This document shows, piece after piece, positions 54,224-64,000 of a stretch of 64,000 nucleotides of DNA. A program made the translations under genes and the position numbers. The stretch is taken from positions 14,822,001-14,886,000 of the forward strand of contig CM066990.1 in the NCBI GenBank assembly GCA_033977485.1. The letters are read 5' to 3'. This DNA is from Hydrangea macrophylla. Taxonomy: Eukaryota; Streptophyta; Magnoliopsida; Cornales; Hydrangeaceae. The first letter of the stretch is position 1, and each line of letters opens with the position of its first letter. Below the pieces are notes generated by a model. That model was not told the DNA's origin and did no database searches. It saw nothing but the letters and a program-made list of their open reading frames with translations.

Positions 54224-56761
54224 TGTAGATACCCCATTTTTGCCCAACCCAATCATTTAAAAAATAAAATGCTCATTGACACAAGCCTATCGTCTTTTGA
54301 ATCATCTCAATTTGATCTCAAATGGAAAAGATATTGCCAATCAAAGCTATGAGGTCAAAAGGTCAACAATCTCACATGCACCCGACCACACATGATTTTT
54401 GCTCCACAAAATTTTGAGAAAACTTTCGGTGGATTTACCAAAGGAGAAAACAAAAAGATTAAAAAAAAATAGCACATGGATGTGCTGGGATCCCAATCTC
54501 ATTACATTTTTTTCCTTTACTTTTTCCCTCTTTTCTCCCATCACTTTCTTCTTTGTCCCCCATTCACTTTCTTTTTCTTTTTTTCTCTCCCTCTTCGCTT
54601 CTTTCCATATATGAATACCAACATTAACATCCGGAGAAGGGGGGAGAACCCCACTCCCTCACCTCCTTCTCATCTCTCTTCTCAAATTCAATCACCATTG
54701 AAGGACCAAGTCCATTTTGCTAAAGTTCACTGCTATGGTGATAATCAAGGTATCACCACGAATTCATTTTTGATTCAAATCAAATGAAACCAATTGGAGA
54801 GTGTTCTTAACTCAATGATATTGGTCTATAATTTTTCTCAAAATTTTAAAAAATCATATGACCCATTTTTGAAGCACAAATACATAACGCATAGAATCTG
54901 CCAGAAACATCACAGCAGTGACACTAGATCACGTTCACTGTTTGGACTACTTCAAGATTTTTTCTTCACTCCATTTTTTTTGTCCATTAACTAGAGCCTC
55001 TTAACTACGTCTGTGAATTTGTTTGATTTTTTTTCGATCAGTTTAGTATTTGTAAAAAATCATCCAATTTCAGTCACCAGAGCAGTCCCTATTTCTGAGT
55101 AAGGGTAATTCTAAACTCAATTTCTCCCAATCTCCAAAAGATATTGCAAACTGGTTTTCTATCATAGAAACTAGACTCATTTGGGAACTTTCTCTCAAAA
55201 TTTCAAAAAATTGGGAACAACAGAACCTCTCCATTCCATTTTTGGAAGATTTCTCTCAAAGCTGTGAAAAAACTGCACTCTGACATGAATTTTTGTAAAA
55301 CTTTCCTTCTATCTCTTTCATTTGGGGGTTTTGATCTTTTTCAAATGAGTAAATCCTAGTATATTAGAAAACTTCTAAGAAAAAAAAATAAAAAACAGAA
55401 AACAAAAAAACAGAAATTTTATTTTTCTTTTTTACCAAATATTCACGTTTATCAAGTTGTTCAATAACTTTGATAAATGGAAATTTGAGCATCTTTCTAC
55501 TTCTGCTAAAACCGAATATGCCTAATTTATCAAGTTGATCAATAACTTTGATAAAAGAAAATTTGAACATTTTTCTTATGGGCACCGACCCATACTTCCG
55601 GCATAAAAAATAAAAATACAAAAAAAAAAATCTCTTTCCTTTGTTTTGGGCACCGACCCTTATTTCCGACATAAAAAATCGAAATACAAAAAAAATCTCT
55701 TTCCTTTGTTTTTGGGCACCGACCCTTACTTCCGGTATAAAAAATAAAAAATACAAAAAAAAAATCTCTTTTCTTTTTTTTGGGCACCGACCTTTATTTT
55801 CGGCATAAAAAAAATACAAAAAATTCTCTTTTCTTTGTTTTGGGCACCGACTCTTATTTTCGGCATAAAAAATAAAAAATTCAAAAAATATCTCTTTTCT
55901 TTCTTTTGGGCACCGACCCTTACTTCCGGCATAGGAATAAAAGAACAGAAAAAAAATACAAAATAAAAAAAAAAAACACTTCACTCTCCACTCACTTGCA
56001 CAAACTCATTTCAATCTCAATCACTTTCCAAAATTCGTAGTTACACCATATTTCACTCAAATCATTTTTTAATACTCACTACTTCAAGGTTAAAGCCTAG
56101 GACTACACCGTACAGGTTAAAGTTCCTAGCTACACCATCTTTGCTCAAAATACTACTTCACACTTACACGGTCTAGATCGGCCAACTTTTTTAAAAAAAT
56201 ACTTGCACACACATACACACATATACACACACATATGTACAAAGCATAGAACTACGTACGGCCTGATTCTCGACCTGAGATACGTATGCAACCCCTCATT
56301 TGGGTGCGGCCATAACCACATCTTTTTTTTTTTTTTTTTCTTGTACATCCTCACACTCTATTGTCTTTCACTTATGCCCCCATTGTCATGAAAATCATTA
56401 GAATTTGTAACCGTGCTTTGCCTTGATGTTCGAGGGTTCCTAATACCTTCCCTCAACATAATCGAGTCCCCGAACCCATATTTTAAAAGATCTCTGGTTT
56501 TCGCATAGCTATTCAGAGTCATACTTTTAAAGGGCCCACTTTCTTAAAACCTGTTTTTCAAAAGTCAAAGATGAATTACTTTAATTGTCTTTGCAGGGGG
56601 TCCTAACACTCCAAATGTTAGGTGGCGACTCTGAACATTTCAAATAGGCCCTACCATACTCTTTTTACCACTCCCAATAAAATTCGTCGCATTTCACCCA
56701 CTTTCAAAAGAAGCCAGGCCCACACCGACAGCCAGGCTGTGCCGAAAGAGCGAGAGCGACA
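54224..56761 (+). repeat. 3' LTR of Element III (2538 bp)
   Basis: Same structure as 43765-46316, with scattered substitutions and small length changes in simple repeats. Terminal TG...CA intact. Includes the 63 bp array (about 55578-55945). Followed directly by the TSD CCCAT. Confidence 0.95.
55578..55945. repeat. 63 bp tandem repeat in the 3' LTR of Element III
   Basis: Six units as in the 5' LTR. Long minus-strand frames across it (GSVPKTKE/FFFVFLFF-like) are caused by the repeat. Confidence 0.92.
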
Positions 56762-56766
56762 CCCAT
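56762..56766. other. Target-site duplication CCCAT (right) of Element III
   Basis: Partner of 43760-43764. Confidence 0.93.
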
Positions 56767-56830
56767 TCCAGTTCATTCGGGCTTAAAAACCTTTGTCGGT
56801 TTTTGGGTGCAAACAATTGCCCCCCAAAAG
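56762..56830 (-). repeat. LTR of Element IV, right part, with adjoining PPT
   Basis: On the minus strand CTTTTGGGGGGCAAT (56830-56816) is a good polypurine tract, and the LTR starts right after it with TGTTTGCACCC at 56815. So the 3' LTR of Element IV is here, and its body extends to the right, beginning with the antisense PMD gene. Confidence 0.68.
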
Positions 56831-56956
56831 GTTATATCAATCATCCCGCCTTGATTGATATGACTTTTGAATTTTGAAAGTTGCCACATGTCCACCATCC
56901 AGAGTCTGCCAGATCTTGAAAATCCCATTAGTCACTCCCCATTTAATGTTGAAACG

Positions 56957-56963
56957 TATAAAA
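56957..56963 (+). promoter_or_regulatory. Candidate TATA box for the antisense PMD gene
   Basis: TATAAAA, about 130 bp upstream of the PMD start codon, between PPT and gene. It would give the antisense gene its own promoter. Motif evidence only. Confidence 0.45.
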
Positions 56964-57093
56964 TGATGCAAATGAACAAGCCCTATCACTTTTCCAATCT
57001 CCCAGTCATCTTCCTCTCTCTTTAAAAATACCAAGGCTTTTATCTCTAACTTCCATCTTTTCTGGCGAGCAACCTCCATCACTACCTAATGAA

Positions 57094-58940
57094 ATGGCTC
57101 CCAAAGCGGCACCATCCAAGGCCAAAAAATCATTTCAGTATGCTCCTCCTCCACAGAATTAGTGCATGGAAGTCTGTCGACTAGCCAAGACCCATGCATC
57201 TGAGATTTCCACCATCTATTTCACCAACTACTATACTTCCAATGGGACTCCAGTAGCCCCTAGTCTGGGTACGGTGCTTCGCGATGACCCTCATGCTGCT
57301 TTCAACCCTTATTCTCCCCAGTGGCCAACGAGTCACTCCTCCAACTCCCAGCCAATTGGAATAAGGTCTGGACTATCACCCATTCGATTAGGGGTTGGAC
57401 TATACTTGCTGCTGATTGGGATAACTGGATAACAAGGGTTTCAGCCTCTGAGGCCAAACTCTAGATACGGATAGGTATATATGATGCCATCATGCGCAGT
57501 CAGCCTAAACTAGAGATAGACCGATCTCTCTTTTTCTCTGACCTTCTCTTTTTCCTCTCCTCTGGTAACGGATTTCTATTTTGCTATCGTCTGATGGGAC
57601 CAATCGTCAAGGACATAAGCTAGTTTCTCGGGCTTCACCCTCATGGGTAGGAAATCATTCCAAGTCTTGACATTGGAATGGCCAGATTTTCTTACCCCCA
57701 ATAAGAGTCTGTTAGAGATGGGGTCGTGTCTTATAAACCTATCATTACTTATGGGGGTTTGCTTTCTGCTTCAATGGGCAAAGAGGGGACAACCGTGTCA
57801 GACGCTGAACACACTACCTTCCTCAGTTACTGGGTGAACAGGTATCTCTTTTACTTGGCCAGTCAGGCCATATTAAAAGAATACATCACTCTGGCCTTGG
57901 CCTTAGCGTCTGGCAAATCTTTGGCTTTGGCCACTCTTGTTTGGGTTCACTTAGTCGGAGGGTGACTGACTTTGTTCATTCGGGCTTCACTTTTGGTGGA
58001 AGCCCGATTTGGATGCTCCAACTCTGATGTACTCTTACTTCCTAGAATTTTAGCGCGCTGCCCACCAGCTAGCTGACATTCCGATTTTTGCTATCCATTA
58101 TATGGACATTGCTCCTTCCACTCATACTTTTGAGGAATGTTTTACCTTCTTCTATGAAGGATGCTCTACTCGGACTCTCTCTCTCTTTACTCCCTTTTTC
58201 TCTCTTTAATTTTGCTCATTCCTTCAACTTTTTAATAACCCTGCTAACTCGGGCCCGAGCACTCAAATCACTTATAACGAGGTCTTCTCTAGCTACTCAG
58301 TGGCTAAAGACATTATATTCAGCACGAGCATCCCTTCAAGCAACAACAAGTGTGGGGTAGAATATTACTTCATTCCTCTTTATGCCTTTTAGTTTGGGCT
58401 ATCACAGTTGGTTCCTGTTATGCCGGCCATTACAGTGAACGTGGACTGGGTAGAGCATGGCTTGATTGTGAACGATGAACAAGTGAAGAAAATAAAAGAA
58501 CGATTGGACAGACTAAAAGTGGCGTTCACTGTCAAGCCATTCAAAACCCGATGAATTGTTTCTAAAGAGTTTAAGAAATGGTGGTTTGATCGGACCACTC
58601 AAATATTCAAGAGTACAGCTTCAGAGGTACTTCTCCAATTCAGTATATCATCATCCATCGAGGCTGATGAACCTAATGCCACCCCTGTTGCAGCCCACAA
58701 AAAACAAATATCAAAGAGACCGACTTTTAAAAAGGTAGCAGGCCAGGGGCAGCTAAAAAGAAGAAAACTGCCCCATCTACTCAGGTATTTTTCTCTGACC
58801 ATCTTTTGAACTTGCCCGATTCCTCTTATTCTCATTCTAACCCTCTAGTTTTTTTTCTTTTTTAGTTGGTAGATGAAACGTCCGAAGAGGACGTTTCAAC
58901 ATCTAGACACACCCGTCAAATGCCCATACCTCAACAGCCA
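57094..58940 (+). pseudogene. PMD (plant mobile domain) gene of Element IV, broken
   Basis: ATG at 57094 (MAPKAAPSKAKKSFQYAPPP), stop TAG at 57160, then several frames. PMD motifs: FFSDLLFFLSSGNGFLFCYR with MGPIVKDIS and FLGLHPHG (about 57520-57645), FLSYWVNRYLFYLASQAILK and EYITLALALASGKSLALATL with VWVHL (57820-57955), then the YxDIAPSTHTFEECFTFFYE region (58100-58160). A Lys/Pro-rich linker and an intron-like GTATTT...TTTTTAG (58783-58865) follow, with an acidic exon start (DETSEEDVS). Closely parallels 8747-9850. Runs opposite to the element's own minus orientation. Shifted frames and stops indicate a pseudogene. Confidence 0.75.
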
Positions 58941-59483
58941 GGAAATCAATCACGGAGTATCCACCTAGTATTAATCAACTCGGTCTTGCTAACTATGTGA
59001 ATGGCCCTAACTCAAGGCCAAATGCACAAGAAAGTTTCTATACGTCTATTCAAAATAATGTGAGACAGCATACCAGACTGAGGGCTTCCACGACCCAATA
59101 TTTAGGCTAGTAAATGTAGAGGATGGAAGGCTAAGAGACCTTAATATTGGTCAAAACAAGAGGGTGAATAACAATTCTATGTTTGAACCTGAGTGGGGAT
59201 ATTGTAGAAGGGTTGTTAATGAACCTTACAGGAGAGTAGAAAACTTTCAACCACCATATGTTGCTCCAACTGTTACTCCACCTATGGGACAGCCAATTCG
59301 ACAATAACCAAATTTGGTTAAAATTTTTTTATAAAATCAATCTCATTCATGAGATATGTGGGCCTATTGCTAGGGGGTACAGACTCCTATATATAGAAAG
59401 TCTTATCCTGATTGGATAGATAAGATAGACCTTCCTCGAATCTTCAAGTTCTCCACATTCTCCTTATTTTCTGGTGATGGAAG
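58941..59483 (+). pseudogene. Gag N-terminal fragment of another Gypsy-type element
   Basis: After the PMD similarity ends (boundary near 58940, not exact), plus-strand frames show TRLRAST, EDGRLRDLNIGQNKRVNN and EPYRRVENFQPPYVAPTV, then SYPDWIDKIDLPRIFKFSTF with SLFSGDG (59407-59483), a signature found just before the gag core in many plant Gypsy elements. Cut by the LTR at 59484. Frame changes and stops present. Confidence 0.6.
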
Positions 59484-60112
59484 TGTAATACCCTGTATTT
59501 TTAGTTACCACTAATACCTTTCCTAGCCTTTGGGTAAATTTGCATCTTAATCAATTACCCTTAACCCAATTGATTGCCATCCCAATCGATTAACATAAAT
59601 CTCAATCGATTGTTATCCCAATCGATTGCCATTTATTACAATTCGATTGCCTTACTGCCGACCTAAATCATGACTTGGATCATACCAATCGATTGGCACC
59701 TGGTACCAATTGATTGGCAATGTCAGAGCTTGGCCACCTCATTTGATTTGTGTGGTTGTGATGGTTTTTCCCTCCCTTATATATACCCCTCCCCCTATAC
59801 ATACATATGTTTGGTTTGGGTGGGATTTAAAGAGAGAGATATATACTCTCATATATACACACACATACATATATATTATATATATATACACACACACCAC
59901 ACTCTCAGGTTAGAGAGAGAGAAAGGAGAAGAAGAAGAAGAAGAAGACGAGGAAGGAGAGGAGACCAAAGAGAGAAAGAAGAGACAGAAAGAGAGAGAGA
60001 GAGAGAGAACTCACCATAGCCACTGCCACAGAGCTCAGGACGCCGTCACTGGAATGCCCGGACAAGGTGAGCTTCATTAACTCACTCTAGGGATGATTTT
60101 TGAGGTAGTTGT
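59484..60112 (+). repeat. Chromovirus LTR fragment (Element C)
   Basis: Starts TGTAATACCCTGTATTTTTA, like Element B. Contains ATCGATT-type palindromes (59545-59725), TATA box TATATATA (59778-59785), CA and TA microsatellites and a GA-rich leader (59830-60012), in the same order as Element B but diverged. Cut by the Copia LTR at 60113. The 136-codon frame over this region is not a gene. Confidence 0.75.
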
Positions 60113-61599
60113 TGTTGGGTTTGTGACCTCAAACCATTACTTTATGTATGAGACATTGGCATTTTAATATATGGATATCAGCTTTACATTTTATTATGTA
60201 TGTTTCTTTCATGAGATGATCGTTAATCCTTAAGTGTCATAGTAAGTAATTCGTGTGTGTATGAGATACACACAAGTTAGATACGAATTACTATTCTTTG
60301 ATACTTAGAATATATCATAGTGGATGATGAGACTGGAAACCTCATCAGGTTTATACTATAGCATAATTAACTACCATTGGATGGAGTGATTAATCTCAAT
60401 CACTAGAGTGTAGCTCTTAGTTGATATGCTAGTGCTTATAGTGCATTGACGGACCTGAGCATTCCTATTGACACTCAAGACGGTCAATCAGTCGATAGGA
60501 ACTCATAACTTGTATAAGGTACATGTTCTCAATCTTGAGATGATTATGAACACAGACTGTGGATATGGCTACTTTGACTTACCAATCAGTGAGGTCTATT
60601 GAAGATCAACACCTGGGTATCTTGGGTATGTCATGTTCATAGGGTTGTGAACATATATTGTCAAGATAGAATCTACCCTCTGATTTAGAGTAAGCATTCC
60701 CTTGAGAATGTCACCAAGTCGATTACTGAGTATTGCAGTCTTGTTGATAAGAGTTATCAACATGTTTGGTAATCATGAGAGGTGAATGGGACTCAAGGAA
60801 TATAAGAAGTAATCATGATTCAAGTTGACAGTAATTGTTATCTGACTACCTGAATATGATTACGAATGCTGACAGTAAAGGGACATTAGTACACCATACA
60901 AGTCTAGTTATCGCTTCGGATATGTTCTGTTGAGTTGGAGTTCAGTTATCGTTTTATAGTGGAGTAAACGTTAACTGACCAGTTAGTTAGTTTGCTGATC
61001 AAAGAGTTTGGTCACGGTAATTAAAAAACTGGTCTGAGCCAACAATAAAGAGCCTAGGAGGTCCCACTCTTAGCTCCGCCAGGATGCTTGGAAAGGCACA
61101 TGAGGAAGTTGTCAAGACAAGGTTGATCGAATAAAGTATGTTCGATCGATTGAAGTCTTGGCAGTTTTGATTGATCGAGAATGGTTCGATCGATCAAAGG
61201 TCTTCGATTGCTCGAAGTCTAGGTCAGTTCTGGAAATCTCTAAATAGGGCAGCTGCATTCTGGAAAGAGAGTTCGTCATTTTTATTAACCAGACGCTACA
61301 GAAACTGTTTTAGTCTTCCTAAACCTTCCTATCCTCTATATTAGAGATCCCACCATCTCTAGTCTTTCCGGCAGGCATCCGCAGGAGACATAAGGGTGAA
61401 GACAACCTAGTGGAGGCTGCTGCAGCACTAAGGTTGAAGATATCAGAATTGGGTTCAAGACACAAAGGTATAATCTTGTCCCCTCTTGTGCGCATCTATA
61501 GAATTAGCGAGTAGTAGATCCTGGAATACCATTAAGTTTTTATAACTTGAATTTTCCACTGCGCATTTAAAGTAATTTTTAAATAGTTTTTTTCCATCA
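60113..61599 (+). repeat. 5' LTR of Element D (about 1.49 kb)
   Basis: TGTTGGGTTTGTGACCTC...TTTTTTTCCATCA, followed by A and the PBS. A cluster of CGATCGATTGA palindromes (61128-61215) sits just upstream of a TAAATAGG promoter-like site (about 61241). Confidence 0.85.
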
Positions 61600-61601
61600 A
61601 T

Positions 61602-61613
61602 TGGTATCAGAGC
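61602..61613 (+). other. Primer binding site of Element D (tRNA-Met type)
   Basis: TGGTATCAGAGC, the usual Copia primer site. Confidence 0.93.
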
Positions 61614-63291
61614 CACGCTTGTTTGGATCTATAGATGCGTTTTGGAACACTAGTTTTGATTTGCATATTGATTTTAGAACTGTTTTCGAAACAGCATTGT
61701 CACAGATCTGTTTCTGCAGTGTTATCGCAGCGGAATACAAATCTGTGATTGCATTGGATGCATGTTGGATTTGATCGATCGAAGTACGTTTGATTGATCG
61801 AAGATGCTCTGTGCTCAAGCGATCGAACATGTTTTGATCGATCGAACATTGGATATGTTCGATCGATCGAATGTCATTCGATCGATCGAGACAGATTCTT
61901 TATCAGGTTCTCTGTTTCATAGTTTTAAAGTGTTTTGAAATTAAAAACTTTAATTTTAAATATTCTGTAAATTTTCAAATCATTATATGAAATAGAATGT
62001 TCAAGCGATTGAACAGTGTTCAATCGATCGAAGGTTCGAGCGATCGAACGGTCTTCGATCGATCGAACTGTGACAGAGAAGTAAGATGCTGTTTTGAAGT
62101 TCTAATTCAGTATATAAAGAGTTTATGTACTGTGTGAATCAATTAGCGGTTCCAATTGTTATATATACATGGATGTGTGTTCGACTAACCCTTTTACAGC
62201 CAATTTAGTCACTATCTCCCATGGCACCAAGACTTTTAAATTTTGTAATTAAATAGTTTGAGATTGGTGCATGTTGTAATTTAAGTTTGGTTTGGTACTA
62301 AGGCATATGTAAAGGGCGTTGCGACTTCAATCCTACGAAAAGGAAAGTCGCACCGGTTTTCCTAGCCTTTTATTATTTTGTTGTTGCTATTTCTATTTCT
62401 AGATAAATTTTAAGCTTCGAAAGAAGCATAGGACAAATGTAATAGAATTAGAAAATCCATGAAGATGGAGCAAGGAGCCGTTGTCCATGAAGATGGAGCT
62501 GGAGGCGATCAAACCAAAAAGAGGTTCTATGGAGATAGAGCCGTGGGAGATAGAGGCATCGTTTGGATGTCATTATTTTCAATTTTAGTTTTTTGGTTTT
62601 ATGTGCTTGGTTTGTGATTGGCATTTAATTATATTGTTACTACTTGCATGCATGTAAAACAAGTTTTCTAAAATAAAATTCAAAAACCATTTCAACGCAT
62701 TAGTGAACATTGGATGTTTATGGGTAATGTGTGGAAATATTTTTCAAAACCAAAATCCTTATTTATTAAATCTAGTGGGAGAGGGTCTTATTAAACACCC
62801 ACGATCTTCCATTAACGATTCACTGTAAGATGAGTGGTGCATTCTGTGTCACCTCGCCAGGGATGATCATTCCATACGGAGGGTGCATTACTCATTGGTT
62901 ACTAGATGTGAATTTTTTTGATAGGATCAATCAGACGTGTTAGAGGGTGACCACCACACGGAGGCGCTACTTGAGACGATTGTGATTGGATCCTAGTTAA
63001 TGGTACACACTAGCTAAACTATGGATAAGGGATCCCACACGGGGCATTATTCAGAAACTTAGAGATCAAAAGAGTTCGAGAGTCATAACTTGTTTTGCAA
63101 GAGTTGCATAGCGGACAAGTCATGATTAATTGAAAGATCGAACATTGACCACCACACGGAGGTTTTATTCTTTCGTTTCGATATTCCGGCGACTTTGTTT
63201 TAAAATAAGAGTTTTTAAGGATTCTTTTATTTCAAACTGTCAAATTCTAATATCCATATTTATTTTGTTTGTTTGATTTTCAGTAATCACA
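61614..63291. other. Long leader of Element D
   Basis: No gene seen. It carries a second cluster of CGATCGATCGA palindromes (61770-61895, 62000-62070), a block with repeated GAAGATGGAGC/GGAGATAGAGC (62460-62550), and four to five dispersed copies of CCACACGGAGG-like phrases (62870-63170). Confidence 0.7.
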
Positions 63292-64000
63292 ATGTCTGGA
63301 TCTGCATTTAGTCCACTCGCCACCATACTCACTCAAAACATGTTAACTGGAAATAACTACACTGAATGGAAACGAAACCTGGACATCGTATTAACTGCGG
63401 AGGATCACATATATGTCCTCACCACCCCATGCCCCGGAGAACCCGCTGTAAATGCTTCGGCTGCTGCTAGACACTAGTTCGATAAATGGAAAAAGTCGAA
63501 TGAAATGGCTCGTTGTTACATATTGCCTTCTATGGCAGGTGTGTTGCAACATCAATTCCAGTCAAACAATTTCGCCAGTGACATTATCGAATCCCTGAAG
63601 AAGATGTTTGGGGAGCATGGCAGGCCTGCTAGACAGGTAGCTATGCAGAAGATAATGAGTGCAAAGATGTCGGAAGGGACTCCAGTCAAGGAACATGTTT
63701 TAAAAATGATTGGTTATTTAAACGAACTGGAGACCCTAGGAGCCAACATCGATGCACAGACCCAAGTTGATATGATCCTCAATACGCTGTCGCAGTCATT
63801 CGCTCAATTTAAACTAAATTATAATATGAATAAAATGGATTTTTCAATGAGCGAATTGATGAGCTCTTTACTGGCAGCAGAAGGGGTGATCAAGCCTGGG
63901 GGCAGCGTTTTAAACGTTGAGAAAAGTGCTTCCTCTTCCCGATCTAAGACGAAAGGAAAGAAAGGGAAGAAGAAGGCTGGCACTGGTGGTCCAAGTGTTG
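63292..64000 (+). pseudogene. Gag of Element D (Copia), one internal stop, continues past the window
   Basis: ATG at 63292 with MLTGNNYTEWKRNLDIVLTA, typical of the Copia gag/UBN2 family. One TAG at 63475-63477 interrupts the frame. After it the frame is open to the end: FDKWKKSNEMARCYILPSMA, SLKKMFGEHGRPARQVAMQK, TPVKEHVLKMIGYLNELETL, TQVDMILNTLSQSF and LNYNMNKMDFSMSEL, then a Lys/Ser-rich region leading to an expected zinc knuckle outside the window. A single substitution caused the stop, so the element is fairly young. Confidence 0.9.

Larger units (their letters stand above)
43765..56761 (+). mobile_element. Element III: complete Tat-type LTR element carrying a LOB-domain gene
   Basis: About 13.0 kb. 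Two LTRs (43765-46316 and 54224-56761), TSD CCCAT, PBS TGGCGACTCTGCTGGGGA at 46319 and PPT AAAGAGGGGCAGC before the 3' LTR. LTR start TGTAGATACCCCATTTTTGC and the tRNA-Arg-type PBS place it near Element I in the Tat lineage. The 7.9 kb interior has no gag, protease, RT or integrase. Instead it holds a pyrimidine-rich leader, a LOB-domain reading frame, a small membrane-type frame and four tandem arrays. Mobilisation would depend on proteins of an autonomous relative. It is inserted in the LTR of Element IV. Confidence 0.93.
60113..64000 (+). mobile_element. Element D: Ty1/Copia retrotransposon, 5' part
   Basis: LTR 60113-61599, PBS 61602, a long leader and gag from 63292 to the window end. 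Pol lies beyond. It interrupts the Element C LTR. A fragment of the same LTR family occurs at 38947-39171. Confidence 0.88.

Noticed and set aside
55364..55984. 206-codon minus-strand frame rich in Phe/Lys
   Set aside because: It follows the 63 bp LTR repeat and is mirrored by fragmented frames in the 5' LTR copy. No conserved product.
59670..60080. 136-codon frame ending in Glu/Arg repeats
   Set aside because: It runs across LTR promoter sequence and microsatellites (TA, CA, GA). No conserved domain.

Overview
This window is nuclear DNA of a flowering plant, probably a eudicot (inference from AT-rich sequence and element families; no species-specific marker is visible). It is a dense nest of LTR retrotransposons. 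I see no free-standing cellular gene, tRNA or rRNA. The element families are recognised from protein motifs, primer binding sites (PBS), polypurine tracts (PPT), TG...CA termini and target-site duplications (TSD), all read by eye.

Layout. (1) 1-8746: 5' two-thirds of a minus-strand Tat/Ogre-type element (Element I) that has gag but no pol, a tandem-repeat-rich 3' region, a tRNA-Arg-type PBS and a 3.3 kb LTR. (2) 8747-17574: an older, decayed minus-strand Tat-like gag-pol element (Element II) that carries a plus-strand plant mobile domain (PMD) gene convergent to its integrase; Element I sits inside that PMD gene. (3) 17575-18658: a broken Copia-type LTR, joined through a 22-23 bp filler to (4) 18679-37140: a minus-strand chromovirus (Element A) with gag, protease, RT/RNase H, integrase and chromodomain, all decayed. 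Two elements lie inside it: a complete Athila-like gag-protease element (25144-33555, TSD GCTTC) and a 571 bp hAT-type MITE (33855-34425, 8 bp TSD). (5) 37141-38946: a degenerate higher-order tandem repeat plus unassigned sequence. (6) 38947-43470: a Copia LTR fragment cut by a plus-strand chromovirus (Element B), which has an acidic extra reading frame ahead of gag. (7) 43471-59483: a second PMD-bearing Tat-like element in minus orientation (Element IV), inserted into Element B gag; its short LTR is split by (8) a complete 13 kb plus-strand Tat-type element (Element III, 43765-56761, TSD CCCAT). (9) 59484-60112: chromovirus LTR fragment (Element C). (10) 60113-64000: the 5' part of a Copia element (LTR, PBS, leader, gag) running off the window.

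The most unusual item is Element III. It has full LTRs, PBS, PPT and TSD, but instead of gag-pol it carries a reading frame with an unmistakable LATERAL ORGAN BOUNDARIES (LOB/AS2) DNA-binding domain, a plant-specific transcription factor family, followed by a long serine/proline-rich tail and then by four unrelated tandem arrays in the 3' region. Other notable items are a small tyrosine/aspartate-rich reading frame inside the LTRs of two different chromoviruses, arrays of ATCGAT-core palindromes in LTRs of unrelated families, a W-box array in the LTR of Element I, and antisense PMD genes in two Tat-like elements. Most reading frames are broken by stops of the C-to-T type, as expected for methylated, silenced elements.
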